A stretch of DNA of 64,000 nt from Polyporus tsugae (lineage: Eukaryota > Basidiomycota > Agaricomycetes > Polyporales > Polyporaceae), in the NCBI GenBank assembly GCA_024305745.1, contig JAHRBS010000006.1, forward strand, positions 994,501-1,058,500, read 5' to 3'. Below the pieces are notes generated by a model, which had not been told where the DNA came from, did no database searches, and saw only the letters and a list, made by a program, of their open reading frames with translations. The position numbers and the translations under genes are program-made. Position 1 is the first letter of the stretch. Each line of letters starts with the position of its first letter. Positions 12,873 to 24,095 of this stretch are shown here, piece by piece.

Positions 12873-13513
12873 GCGTGACCGGACGCACGTCGCCCGTGGC
12901 GTCGCTCGGCGCGCGGGGGTTGCGCCACAGACGACGACGTTTCTTGGGAAACCGGAGGGTTCGAGTTCCTTAGGTTGATGCAGCGTGGCGCGGACGGCTC
13001 GTGTGGATGCAAGACAGACAGACACGCCGTGGAGAGAGGAGGCGAACAGGACATGAAGTGTAATTTCTTGTAGCATGCAGTCTAATCGGACAGGACGCAT
13101 TTTGGTGTACACTCCCCAGCCTCTGGACAAGACACAACAGTGATGTTCGCAACGCATCGGACACCATTCTGAAGTCGAAGTTCGGCTTATCATAGGGTGC
13201 ATGCTGCGGCACAGTATCAGCGGGGCGCGAGACGACGATGGATTGTTAGTACACATGGTGAGCGATTACTTCCGAAGTTCTTGCGAGCTACTGACACAGT
13301 GAACGGACAGCCGATCGACAACGCCGGTATGCGGTTTGGTTGAGAAAGCAAGCAGGAAAAACATCTCCGCCCAAACCAAGTCACCGACCTCCCCGATAGC
13401 GAGAAACAGCCGCCCTGTTTCGCTTGAAGTTGCCGGAAGCCGACTTGCGCCAGTGACCCTTCCGTGCCACTTGTCGCGGGACGGACTGCGCTCCGAGTCG
13501 CGGGGGGAGGTGT
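12873..13513. other. Convergent intergenic region
   Basis: 3' flanks of CPR6 (+) and the first kinase-like gene (-). No ORF with family resemblance was found. The long minus-strand ORF opposite the CPR6 3' end is a compositional shadow. Confidence 0.4.
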
Positions 13514-15622
13514 TCAGAACGCAAAGTCCGGGACGAGGAGCTCCCTGCGCGCACGCGCGACCTCGTCTAGGACCCTCCGCCTGAACGCCCGCCGGAGCTC
13601 GTCACGCTTCTCGGGCTCCTCCTCCTCCTCCTCCTCCTCCTCCTCCTTTTCCTCCCCCGAGTCGGGGTCGAGCTCCCAGTCCCATGACTTGCCACGCCCG
13701 AAGTCGATGATGCGGAAGCTCGCGGTGTCGTACGAGCGCTGCTCGGGCGGGAGGGTGAGCGGGCCCGGCTGGCACATGATGTTGCGCACGTAGAACGAGC
13801 CCTGGACGATGTCTGCGTGGTGCAGGCGCTGGACGAGCGAGAAGCACTCTGTCCTGCGGATGCGAACGGGCGGGCGTCAGTATGTGCCAGTCGTCGAGGC
13901 AAGGGAGTGAGATACGGCTTACCGTTGGTCGAGGGTGAACTTGCTGGGCTCGACGGGGCTGCCGCACTCCTCCATGAGCAGGATTGGGGAGGCCCACTGC
14001 ACGTTGCAGGGCCACTCCTCGGTGCAGCTCGGGTGGCGTTTCCTCATTGGCTTGCCCTCGTCGTTGACGGGGAGGTAGTATCCGAAGAACTTGGGTGCGA
14101 TCGCGCCGACGGGGACTGGGTAGCGGCACTGCGGGACGACGTTGTAGCCGCACCAGTCCTCCTGCATGTCCTTCGCCAGGGTGTCGTAGACGCGGGCCTC
14201 GTTGTGCAGGAGGTGGTGCGCGGAGCAGCGGCCGTACGCGAGCTTGGCGGCAACCGTGACCTGGCCGGAGGGCGCGCGGGCGGTGAGAGGCGGAGGGAGC
14301 GTGAGCGGGGCACGGTAGACGTGTGAGTGGTTGCCGACTCCAAAGCGGTTTGCCTTGCGCATGTAGAGGTGTGCCACGTTCTCTTTCTCTTTGGGAGCTG
14401 TTGACGCGTTGCCTTTGGCAGATCCCATCTTCCGGTCGGGATTGGGGTAGTATCGTTTATACATGATTGGTTTGTCCTTTTCACTATCCGCCTCGAAGTC
14501 GTCGTTCTTCCGCGACTTGGTGGTGTTGTCTGGGTCGTGTACCATTAGTACATCGGGGAAGAACTCGTCTGGGATGAACTCCTCTAGCTTCGGGAGTCCT
14601 TCGACAGAGTATGGGTCGCGAGGGGGCGCAGAAGTAGCCTCAGAAGCTTTGTTGCCTGACTCTTCCCCAGTGGGCTGGACATCATCTCCAGCAGAAACTG
14701 TATCAGTCATCTCAGACATTACGACATCGGCGCAGTCGTCAGTCGCTTCCTTGCCAGAGGGCTCCCTGTCTCTTTCCCCAGACCCGTGTTCATCGCAAGC
14801 TTTGCCTTTGCCTTTCGACGAAGTCCCAGCAGAGCCCTCGCCAACAGAACCACGGACCGTCCGTCGAACCCAGATCCCAGTAGTGTCCGCGTCCAAGTTC
14901 GGGTTCCCCGTCGCCGCCACCGCGAAGACGACGACGTTCTGGGGGTCGGGCAGCCGCAGAATTTGGTCCCGAAAATGCTCGCACCACACGTGCGCGTACG
15001 GCTCCCCTCTCGCGTTCTTCGCCTGCTGCTTGTTGAACAGGATAGGGCCCGTGCATATCTCCTCGGGGTCGTCCGGGCACTCGCCTATGAGCGCCATCAT
15101 GTTCAGGTCGGCGTACGTCGTCAGGACGTGCTCCTCGTCGCCGCGCTCTGCCTCCTGCAAAATATTCTTCTCCTCGTCTTCCGAGCTCCGCTCGCGCTCG
15201 CGCTCCCTCGCCGCCTTCATCGCGTAATGCTCGTGCTCGCACCCCTCGTCGAACGCGTGGGGCATCTTTCCCTCGCCTTCCCTTTCGCCTTCGCCTTCGT
15301 TACCAGCCAACCTGAGGACAGGCCACGGGCGCAGCACGCGCGGCGGGACGAGCGGCTCGCCACCCCACGCCGGGTCCTGGTCGTCGAAGCCCTCCTCGTC
15401 GCCGAGCGCCTTGAGCATGCTGCGCGACCAGACGGTGAGCGCGTTCGTGCCGGGCACGCGCGGCATCCAGACGAGGTGGTCGACCTGGTGGCCCCACACG
15501 AAGCCGTTCGGCGTGCGCAGGCCGACGGGGGCGCTGTCGCGCTTGAGGATCGCACCGGCGGGGTCGCGGACGACGCGCAGGCGGATGTCGCGCTCACGCT
15601 TGGGGGGTTGTTTTGAGGGCAT
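13514..15622 (-). CDS. Divergent protein-kinase-like protein (array member A)
   Basis: Two exons: 15622-13923 and 13853-13514, joined in phase 2 (LDQ|R). About 680 residues. The long N-terminal part is low-complexity and acidic. The array signature EEFIPDEFFPDVLMVHDPDN follows, then a kinase-like core: beta-3 lysine in VTVAAK, candidate alpha-C glutamate in LHNEA, hinge-like ILLMEECG, and a catalytic loop VQGSFYVRN in which Ser stands where kinases have the catalytic Asp (Asn is kept five residues later), then IIDFGRG as the DFG segment. The C-terminus contains a run of ten glutamates encoded by a CTC repeat. An upstream in-frame ATG at 15694 would add 24 residues, mostly a threonine run encoded by a microsatellite. 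The 15622 start is preferred. Catalytic activity is doubtful and the function is unknown. Confidence 0.8.
13616..13649. repeat. CTC/GAG trinucleotide repeat
   Basis: A run of CTC units on the plus strand inside exon 2 of member A. It encodes the polyglutamate stretch, so length changes would keep the frame. Confidence 0.9.
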
Positions 15623-15625
15623 GCT

Positions 15626-15658
15626 TGTGGTGGTGGTGGTGGTCGTCGTCGTCGTCGT
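15626..15658. repeat. TGG/TCG trinucleotide repeat
   Basis: A short compound microsatellite directly upstream of the preferred start codon of member A. If the 15694 start were used it would encode a threonine run. Confidence 0.85.
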
Positions 15659-15694
15659 TGGTGATAAGTGGTGGTTGAGAGTAGAGGGAGTCAA

Positions 15695-16206
15695 GGGGAG
15701 TCAAGTGGACGAAGGCACGTTTTGATTAGCTGAGCTTGCTTCTTTTATACCTCAGCGTGTGGCACAAGGGTACAAAGGAACAACGAAAGTGGCAAGAGAC
15801 TGTCGTTGTTCGTTCTGCGGACAGAAAAGCAAAGCGTCATCGCGATCGGGTCGTCTCCGGATCCATTGTTGGGATGAGGGAACAAAAGCGGCGAGCGCAG
15901 TCCCTTTCACACTCAAATCAGTCTTCTTTGGGCACAGCCACGAGGCTTAAAGCTTAACCACGCGAGTTCAGACGTTCCAGGAAGACGAATCGCTTGCCAA
16001 TGCAGTGCGCAAGTACTGTACAATGAAGTAGGAGTATCGACACAAATCGAAATGAACCCTAGAGAAAGCTATGATACAAGCTATTCTATGGAGACAGCAA
16101 ATAATGGTACATCGAAGACAATCTAACGAGCCGACCCTCTAACGTCTAGGGGGACTAAGTAAGGCCTAAGACCTCGTTACTGAAACCTGTGCGTATGACT
16201 GCACGC
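15695..16206. other. Spacer between kinase-like genes A and B
   Basis: Promoter side of gene A and 3' flank of gene B. No gene or structured element was recognised. Confidence 0.4.
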
Positions 16207-17450
16207 TTAATCGTCGTCGGAAGAGTCCGAGTGCCCGACGCGCAGCTCGTCCATCGCGGTGCAAACATCTATCTCCCGTCCCTTCTCGAATGCCCTCTTC
16301 GCGCCTAACGGACTCTCCTTCGGAAGCATATGAGATAAACCACGCCAACGACCAAAACTGACCAGGCGGAAGCTGGGCGCGGCCATCGATCGAAGGGGTG
16401 GCGGGGCAGAGAGTGGTCCCGGCTGCACGAGCATGTTGCGCGGGTGCGGGTGGCCATGGGAGAACCCCTGGCGATGCATGCGCTGGACTAGCTCGAAGCA
16501 TTCGTCCCTACAACGCGAGGCGGGTGCTTAGATATCCAGATACGAAACAAAATCATGAAGGTATCCACGCACCTGTGCTTGTACGGCATGCTCAAAGAGT
16601 CGATGGGCTTTCCACAGTCCTCCATCAACAACAGCGACTTGGCCCAGGACGGCACCGGACAGTCCGAGTTCGCGTAGTCCTTACAGGACGAATGGCACCG
16701 CACCAACGACTGCCCGTCCGAGCCCACAGGGATATAAAACCCGTAGAACTTCGGCGCGATCGGCGGATCCACCCGCGTCGGTGCGGGGGACTTCGGGCGC
16801 ATGGCTGCGCCCCAGCCGGGAAAAGTGCCGCGGGGCCGCATCGCGGGTGGAGACGAGCGCACTGGCAGCGGGCCATCGGCCGCGACCGGCTTGGACGGCG
16901 TGAAAAACTCGCGGGGAAAGGCGGCGTAGCCCTTCGCCTCCTGGCGGAGGAGGTGGTGCGAGCGGCAGTTGGAGTTCGCGGTCTTGACGGCGACGGTGAC
17001 GCGTTTGCGCTGTTCGCCTTTGGCGCCGAGTGTGGCGAAGAGTGGCGCACGGTGGACGGCGGAACGTCGGCCGGATGCAATCTCGTTCGCGGCGTCGAGG
17101 AAGAGGAAGCCGCGGCGGGGCGAGCTGGACTTATGGGGGATTTTCGGGTACGCGCGCCTGAAGACGAGAGGCTGGCGTTTGGGGCCGTGCGGGGTGCGGT
17201 TGGCGACATTGGACTTGTCGTATACCATGAGTAGCTCGGGGAGGTCGTCCATGTCAACGAAGTCTTCGAGCTTCGGCAGGCCCTGGGTGGAGAAGGGATT
17301 GCCTCCCAGGAAGGACTTCCCCTTTCTCTCGCCCTTCGAGTTAGCTCGAGCGTGTGTAGACCGATCGGGGTTCGCGGTGACGGTTTCGTTCCCAGAGTCG
17401 GAAGAGGACGGGTCGTCCTCAAGAGAACTGCCACGAGTCAATGCAGGCAT
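16207..17450 (-). CDS. Divergent protein-kinase-like protein (array member B)
   Basis: Two exons: 17450-16573 and 16507-16207, joined in phase 2 at the same place as in the other members. About 392 residues, the shortest intact member. The family N-signature is present (LPKLEDFVDMDDLPELLMVY). The beta-3 lysine is in VTVAVK and the candidate alpha-C Glu in LRQEA. The hinge region is LLLMEDCG. The catalytic loop reads SHGHPHPRN, with His at the aspartate position. The metal-binding DFG is SFG (RLVSFGRW), so both aspartates of a normal kinase active site are missing. It is best described as a pseudokinase-type protein of unknown role. The coding sequence is otherwise intact. Confidence 0.78.
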
Positions 17451-18153
17451 CTTGAAGTGTTACGAGTTGTTTGCGGTGGAGGGAATATTGGCGAATGTAG
17501 AGGAAGGAGGCAGACAGTTGTTGGCGGTGGTTGAGCACGGACAGTGCCACTGGATCCAAGAAACACCAAATCGAGTAGCCGAACGCGCGTTACACGAAAT
17601 GCAGTCAGCCTCAACCACAGTGCACATCAGTGTTGCAACGTACCGGTTTTGTTTTATGGAATGCGGCGGAGGGTGTCGCGTTGAACGCGAGATGGTGGTT
17701 GGAGGTAAAGGAGGATCGATGGATAAGCGCCCGATTGCCCCTCTCATTTGTGCACATGGGGATCGTCCCCACCTCGATTCCCAAGGGCCAGAATCCCGTT
17801 GTCATTCTTCTGCACGCCTCGTGAGCCCGTTATCGTCCCATGTCGCTGGAGATATCGCGCGGGGAAATATTATGGCCAGCGGTGACACACGGGGTCTTAT
17901 TGCATGAGTCATACTAGCGAACTGGAAGCGATGCAGGGAACGGTGTCATTTCGCACTTTGTAACACGTAAAATACAAGTAAGCTGCTTCCAACCATCGAA
18001 CTAATATAGCACGTATACAGTACAGAGAGAGCTTGGGATAAGGCCCCTATAGCACTTTTACGATATCCTCTCCAAGTCCCGTCGGAGATCCGCAAACGCC
18101 GCATACATGCGGGGGCTAACCAGAGCGCAGATGAACCATCTGGACGGCTATTT
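17451..18153. other. Spacer between kinase-like genes B and C
   Basis: Promoter side of gene B and 3' flank of gene C. Short ORFs on both strands show no family resemblance. Confidence 0.4.
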
Positions 18154-19755
18154 TCACCTCCTATGGTCCAGCTGCAGCGCGTCAAACGCGCCATCCAAGT
18201 CCTGGTCGCACCATTTCTGCCAGTGCTCCTCGAAGCCTGCCTGCCTGCACCGCGCCCGTCCATAGTCGACGAGGCGGAAGCTCGGCGTCGCGTACGAGCG
18301 TGCCTCCCGCGGCGCGGCGAGCGGCCCGGGCTGAACGAGCATCTTCTCCGTCCAGGCCGTGGGCGCGTGCTGCCCCCCCACAAACCCTGCATTGTGCAGG
18401 CCATCGAGCAGGCGGTAGCAGTCCCATCTGCGCATATAGCGAGGTCAAGCAGAGCGACGAGAGGATGTGGGGACAGTGACGTACCGCTGTCCGTCGGCAA
18501 AAAGCCAGGGCTCGATCGGATCCCCGCAATCTTCGATCAACAAGATCGCGGGAGGCCACGCCACCCCGCACGTGCCGTCTTCCCCGCACTCTCCGTGCCC
18601 CTCGGAGAGCTCGAAGAACACTCTCCCGTCGGGCTTGAGCAGGAGGTAGTACCCGAAGAACTTGGGCACCACCGGGGGCACGTCGAGGGACTTGAGCGGG
18701 CGAAGAGGCACCAGGTCGGCTTTGCGAGAAAGCAGTGGTTTAGCGGCGCGCGCCGAGTCCACTGCCAGTTGCTTCTCAACCTCCGACTTCTTGGGCTTCC
18801 GCTTGAACTTGTTGAGCTGCTCGCGCCAGGACGTCTTCCGTTTGTGCACCCCCGGCGAGCTCCCTTCAGGACCTGCAGAACCAGTGACCGGTCGCGATAA
18901 TTGTTGCGGTTGTCGAACCTCACATCGCTCCAGTGAGCTATCGAACCGGTTCCGCGTCGACCGCTCAGCGAGCTCCCGTGGGAACGCGTGGTACATCCTC
19001 GCCTCCTGGTGCAGCTGCCGGTGCGACCCGCACGCGGGCGCGGGGGTCTTCGCGACCACCCGCACGCGCGTCGCCACCTCCGAGCCCGCCGCGACAGGCA
19101 GCGTCAGCGGCGCGCGGAACACTGTCGAATGCGCGTTGCTGGACGAGATGTGGTTGTCGTTCGCGAGGTGCAGCTGCGCGACGCGGCGCAGGGGGCTCGT
19201 CTCCCCGGGGTCGCGCACGGGGACGGCGTACTGGCGCGGGCCTTTGGCGAGCGGGGTAACGCGCACGTACCGCACGGGGTACGGCAGGTCGTGCGCGTCG
19301 TGCACGATGAGGTCGTCGGGGAGGTCGTCGGCTGGGATGGACTGGTCCAGGACGGGGAGCCCGGCGATGGAATACAGGTCCGGGTCCTCGACCGGGGTAG
19401 GGATGGAGGAGGTTTCTGGGTAGTTCTCGTCCTCGTAACGGGCATGGGCTGTAATTGAGGCACCTTCATTTCGGGATGGATGGGGGTGACGGCTCCCAGA
19501 AGCGGGCTCTCCGGAGGTGGTTACGCTCGGCGCAGGTGAGAACTTGGAGGAAGACATAGGCAGTGACGGGAGGTCTGAGCTCGTGCCCGTGAACTCTTGA
19601 GAGTCTTCACTATCCTGGCTCGAGTTATGGGGGTGTGAATAAGGAACCCGGGCAGGCTGCTTGCCGCCCTTCCTAACCATCAGACGTTCGAAGGAAGCAG
19701 GGGAAGCAGAGTTGTAGGAATCGCTCTCGAGACTCGAAACCAGACTCCTCGGCAT
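18154..19755 (-). CDS. Divergent protein-kinase-like protein (array member C)
   Basis: Two exons: 19755-18485 and 18427-18154, with the phase-2 join used across the array (GQ|R). The preferred start MPRSLVSSL at 19755 puts the family N-signature (DQSIPADDLPDDLIVHDAHD) about 125 residues in. It keeps a beta-3 Lys in VRVVAK and a Glu in LHQEA. A Lys-rich insert around RKTSWREQLNKFKRKPKK separates the lobes. The catalytic loop is the most altered in the array: an insertion (GGQHAPTAWTEKML) replaces the usual residues and Lys sits where Asn is expected. DFG is DYG. The reading frame stays open upstream to an ATG at 20079 whose first 20 residues resemble a signal peptide. That longer form is less likely but cannot be excluded. 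Confidence 0.75.
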
Positions 19756-20079
19756 AGCGGTCGGCCGAAACGCTCCCTGAGGTATTGTAAACGGCGGTTG
19801 GGGGTATGAGGGGTATGTCAGGGTATGGTATGAGAGCAAGAGCGCAGGCGCGCAATGTGCATGGTCTTTACAGAACGTCCACAAGCGAGGTTTGACGCCT
19901 AACTGTGGTCGAACCGCCCCACCATCTGATGATGGTCGTGCCGTATACGTCCTTCCGTACTCAAATACCATGGTCACATGGATATCGATTCTATGAACTG
20001 GTGTACCGCCGGCCCACGTAGAACTTTGAGCGACAGCCTGTGAAACAAGTAACGCCAAGGTGAGAACTGCATAGAACAC

Positions 20080-21492
20080 AATCTACTGCAGTCGACACGA
20101 CACTCGTCAACGGTCATGGTTGTCCTGAAGCACCACCAGAAGTCTCAACCACCAAGCGAGACTTGCCTCGAGGCCTACCTATAGCTACGTCCAAATCACG
20201 GTCTCCGTGCAACACCATGTATCATATCTGAGCGCTCTCGACGGCAGACGACTCGCTCTTCGAAGGTCTGAACGCAGCGGACCGAATATGAAAATAATCG
20301 CCTCTGGGGCCACCGCGAAGAAGAAGCCTGAGAGTACGTGGGCCTCAAAATTCCAGACAAACTGCGTCGGTCAGTCCTTATCCTCAGCCGCATGGAGCCA
20401 CGCGTGCGCGAAACACAAGTACATGAGGTTCGCGGCTGTCGGTGTAGCCCATGGCCAACCTTACACGCAACGCGAGCAAGAAGGCAGGCTACGCACCTGA
20501 TAACAGCAATGATCGACGCTTTGTGGAGACGGACGTTCGTCTACTGGTCGATGATTGAGTCACGAAGATACCTGGAAAGAACTGCCATGATCTCAGCGCG
20601 ATTCAGCACATCGAACGCTTCATTAGGCCAGGAAGAAGTTGGTAAATTCTACTGTACGTGTACGCAGCGTAAGCAAGGACGAAATATGATAAATAAAGCA
20701 GCCGCGAGGTAATTAAGAAGTGTCCTCGCGGGCCGCCGAGAAGGGCAAAAGCATGAATCGCGTGTCCGAGTGCGTCCGAGACACAGGGTGAAGGTAGGCG
20801 TGGATAATATCCAAAGGGGAAGAAGGGGTAAGAATGGGATGTTTGTGGAGTCCGAAGTTGCGAAGGGTGGGGAATGATGCAAGGATGATACAATGACGGT
20901 ATGGCAAGAGATACATGGGCAATACACAGTGTCGCCGATCGTGGTCGGCCGCGGGAATCGGTGCGCCTGATCAGACGGAGGATTCGGCGAGTCGTGATGG
21001 AGGCGTCGCCTGTCGGGGCATTCCTGGCATGCGTCGTACTCTCGTCGGTCGTCGTTGCGACTATGCACAAGGGGATGAGCGTGAGCGACGTGCGAAGGGC
21101 GGCGATTGCGAGATAAGCGGTATGTGCCCGGATGGGGGCAGAGCATGCCACATGATCGCGCCCGGATGGCAGTGCGGACGCAGGTGGGCCTATTAGCACG
21201 CCATTATCACCTGAAAGAAGCTCTGCGGCCGAGCGAAGATCCCGAGGTAACGGCGCTTTCACTGGGTATTAGGCTGCGTTCGAAGCGCTCCCGCGCAGCT
21301 TCCATGCCGCGATTCAACCGGCATGCATGCACACCTGGATCACGAGACAGGACGAGACGGAGTACTTACGTGGCGGGTCATGATGAGCTTCGCCATGGAC
21401 ATGGGTACTCGTGAATCATACGGGGATGCAACTGAGGGAAAGGGAGGAGGGGGGGGGGAAGAGTCGCTGTCATCATCCGAGTGAGAGAGCGG
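20080..21492. other. Intergenic region, nothing assigned
   Basis: Mostly AT-richer sequence between the minus-strand kinase-like genes and the small membrane ORF. A 219-codon minus-strand ORF (20603-21262) has no recognisable domain and unusual composition. A run of about ten G occurs near 21449. Confidence 0.35.
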
Positions 21493-21849
21493 CTACCACA
21501 GCACCGACGAACCTATGCGCGATCGAGCAGCAGAAACCTGCCAGTCCATCCTCGTCAGCTCCGTGCCGCCCACGTAGCCTTGAGGCTGGTCCTTCTCATC
21601 CTCGCCGATGAGGGTGTCCAGCGAGAACGAGACGGGGAGGCCGCTCCAGTTCCAGAGCGGGTGCTTGCCGGGCCCAGAGGCGATGCTCATGTCGAGGTCC
21701 ATGTCTGGGGCGGGGACGACCCCGGACTCGAGGCGGTGCGCGAGGCGGTGCAGGGAGCCGGAGCCCACACAGACGACGGCGAGGACGGAGGTGAGGAAGG
21801 AGAGGACGGAGAGCAGCTGGAGGACAGAGAGCGAGAGGAGTTCGCTCAT
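21493..21849 (-). CDS. Small putative membrane protein
   Basis: An uninterrupted 118-codon ORF starting MSELLSLSVLQLLSVLSFL at 21849. The first 30 residues are strongly hydrophobic and would form a signal anchor or one transmembrane helix. The rest is hydrophilic and contains PDMDLDMSIASG and ends RIGSSVLW. I do not recognise the family. Support is an intact frame, a sensible start and a plausible topology only. A longer frame reading from 22035 exists but adds low-quality sequence. Confidence 0.4.
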   Translation of the reverse strand: MSELLSLSVLQLLSVLSFLTSVLAVVCVGSGSLHRLAHRLESGVVPAPDMDLDMSIASGPGKHPLWNWSGLPVSFSLDTLIGEDEKDQPQGYVGGTELTRMDWQVSAARSRIGSSVLW

Positions 21850-22665
21850 GGTCGGTGCCGATGATGATAGGCCGGGGACGGGGGGATGCCGGGGTGGCCT
21901 GCGTCGGCGTCGGCAGAGAGACACTTGGTCAGCGCTGGCGGACGCGGCGAGGAGACTCAAGAGAGCTCGACGATGGATGTGGTGGTCGTCGAGGTGAGAG
22001 AGTCCACGGGTGTGCTCAGGGTGTGCTCTGCTCATCCCTCGGTTATCTCTCGGCGGCTAAACCGGCACCGGCCGTCATCGCCTTGGTCTCGACGTCGACC
22101 ATCTCATCTCGACCCTCACTTCACCCTCCCCGTCCTGCTCCCTGTTCTCGTTGCTCCTTTCGTTGCTGCTCGGACTGCACGGCGTTGTGAGGCTGCGGCC
22201 CTCTTTTTGTTAACTTGCTGCTAGTTGGGAGCTCCGCTGTCAACCTCACTGCTGCCCCTCCCTGTAGACTTCTCACTGGTGCGAATGCGCTTGCATCCTT
22301 CTCGGCTTTCCCATCACCATCACCAAATGGTCTTCGAATTCAATCTTTGCCTTGTGCTCAACAGCAAGAGGCCGCAACGCTCTTAATCTCAGCACACCTT
22401 CCTCGAATCGTCCTCCTCAAGGATTCCTCTATGAGGTTACAGTGAAAACGTGCAAATTGCAAAGGGGTTACAGGTATGTCACGCATGGTATACATCGCTG
22501 GAGGGAACTGCAAGGGAATGAGAAATTTCCAACAGGTGGGTGGGCTACCCTTAGTCCCACGCAGATACCGACGTCTCCGTCTTCGCTATTGATCCACCCA
22601 CCGAGCAATAGCTTGCGCTCGACCTTTGTTTTTATTGAATTCAACATGCAATCGATTGAAAGACA
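21850..22665. other. Intergenic region, divergent promoters
   Basis: Lies between the small membrane ORF (-) and the first plus-strand kinase-like relative. No gene or RNA was recognised. Confidence 0.35.
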
Positions 22666-23560
22666 ATGGAAGTCTTCCGGAGCCAGCCACCCAAGCACCT
22701 TAAAGCGTTGTCTACTCTGCTAGTACCTAGCGATTACCTAGCGATTTCGCATCCTGCGCTCATGCACCCGGACGACAACGCCACTGCCCTCCGCGAGCTC
22801 CCCGTGAAAGCATGCGCGGAACCTCCCAAACCACGACACCCTGGGAGTTCCTCCCGCCCTGCGGCTTCCCCTATGCTAGCGGAGTACCCTAAACCACTGC
22901 CTCTAGGCCTTGTTCCCAAGCTTCGGACCTTGCTCTCAGACGACGTCTTCCCTGACGACGTTTTTGTCCATGATACACGCAACCTCACCGGGCGAACACT
23001 TCTCGCCCCATCCGGTATGCACGTGTCTACCCTATTCTTCCACAAGACACGAGCAGCCACCCGAATCGGAGGCATGGTCGTACTTCCAAGTTCCAGGAAC
23101 GGCCGCGACGTAATCTCGCACACCTCTTCCTAGGTGCCGCCGTAGAGCTGGACCATGGACGACGCACAGCCACATACCTCGCCCCGCTCACGTTGCCGTA
23201 CCACGGCGCAGACAGGACCTTCTCTCTCATCGCGAAACTGGCGCATGGCATCTGCGGCGCTCATCAGCGCTTTTTGCAAGAGGCCGAGCTGTTCGATGGC
23301 ATCTGCCGGCTTCTTGAAGGAGACGTGTTCGATGTCGAGGCCGACGGCGCTGTCAAGAACAGCGATCCAGACTCCACAACGGGGTCCTCGCCTGCTGGGC
23401 TCCTCCACTCTACGGGTTCTATCTGCCTGTCAGGAAGGATGGATCAACACGCGTGCGGGCGCATGTCGGAGGATGCGATGAGGACTGCGAGCGGGAGGTT
23501 TTGTGGACGACGCTGATTTTGCTCTTGGAGGAGTGCGACGACTCGGTGGTGGCGGAGTAG
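22666..23560 (+). pseudogene. Kinase-like family pseudogene P1
   Basis: A decayed relative of the array genes. The family signature is visible (VFPDDVFVHDTRNLTG, about 22950-23000), then LAHLFLGAAVELDHG, APLTLPYHG, the alpha-C-like GAHQRFLQEAELFDG, FYLPVRKDGSTR (about 23423) and the hinge-like LILLLEECDDSVV, ending at TAG 23558-23560. The parts lie in different frames: the signature frame stops after DVISHTSS at 23133, whereas the homologous reading continues as LAHLFL in another frame. The exon with the catalytic loop and DFG is absent. The N-terminal ORF starting at 22666 may still be expressed. Relationship to P2 downstream is clear from shared phrases. Confidence 0.7.
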
Positions 23561-24095
23561 ATCTGTGCGTTCGTCCTCCCTGTCTTATTCTATCCACAGC
23601 GTGCTCACACAGATAATCGATATTGTAGGCGATGTTCATCATTATAAGCGCTATGTTTCTGTACGTACGTTGGGAAGCGATCACCTGCCCCGAGGCTACT
23701 CGCAGAAGGCCCAATAATACACAAGTTCTTACCCGGCTCCGAGCTCGAGCTCGTGCACGGAGCACGTCGGGTAAGCGGTGATGCCGTAGGCATTGAATCG
23801 TCTTCGGAGACCAGGGCAATGGGCATTGGGCTATGGGGGTAACTGGTCTCCAATCACGGTACGTCCGTCCGATGATCTTGCTTGTTGAACGCGTAGCTCA
23901 TATCTGAGCTCCTTCTCTTCCATAGTTATGTATTAACTAGACGGCGGTATTCGGACCTGAAGGACGATAATGCACGTCTTTGCGTGCACAGCACGGAGGT
24001 TTAAGCTTCCGCCAATCCCGTGGGCCGCATATAAGTGGTAAAGGCACGCATCCATCTCATTTCCTTACGTCTTACCCACCCAAACTCTGTCCACG
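23561..24095 (+). promoter_or_regulatory. Upstream region of kinase-like gene D
   Basis: Non-coding interval with a CCAAT at about 24012 and a TATA-like CATATAAG near 24029, roughly 65 bp before the start codon. Parts resemble the interval before gene E (26730-27130), as expected if the P+gene unit was duplicated. Promoter assignment is by position and motif only. Confidence 0.45.

Noticed and set aside
12606..13256. 216-codon minus-strand ORF overlapping the CPR6 3' end
   Set aside because: It overlaps well-supported CPR6 exons and has no domain.
13817..15616. Three long plus-strand ORFs opposite kinase-like gene A
   Set aside because: Their composition (Arg/Val/Leu/Ala-rich) is that of antisense frames. 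The minus-strand frame carries the conserved motifs.
20603..21262. 219-codon minus-strand ORF
   Set aside because: Low-complexity Thr/Ser/Pro/Tyr-rich sequence, no family, no splice support. Kept only as a note in the intergenic entry.
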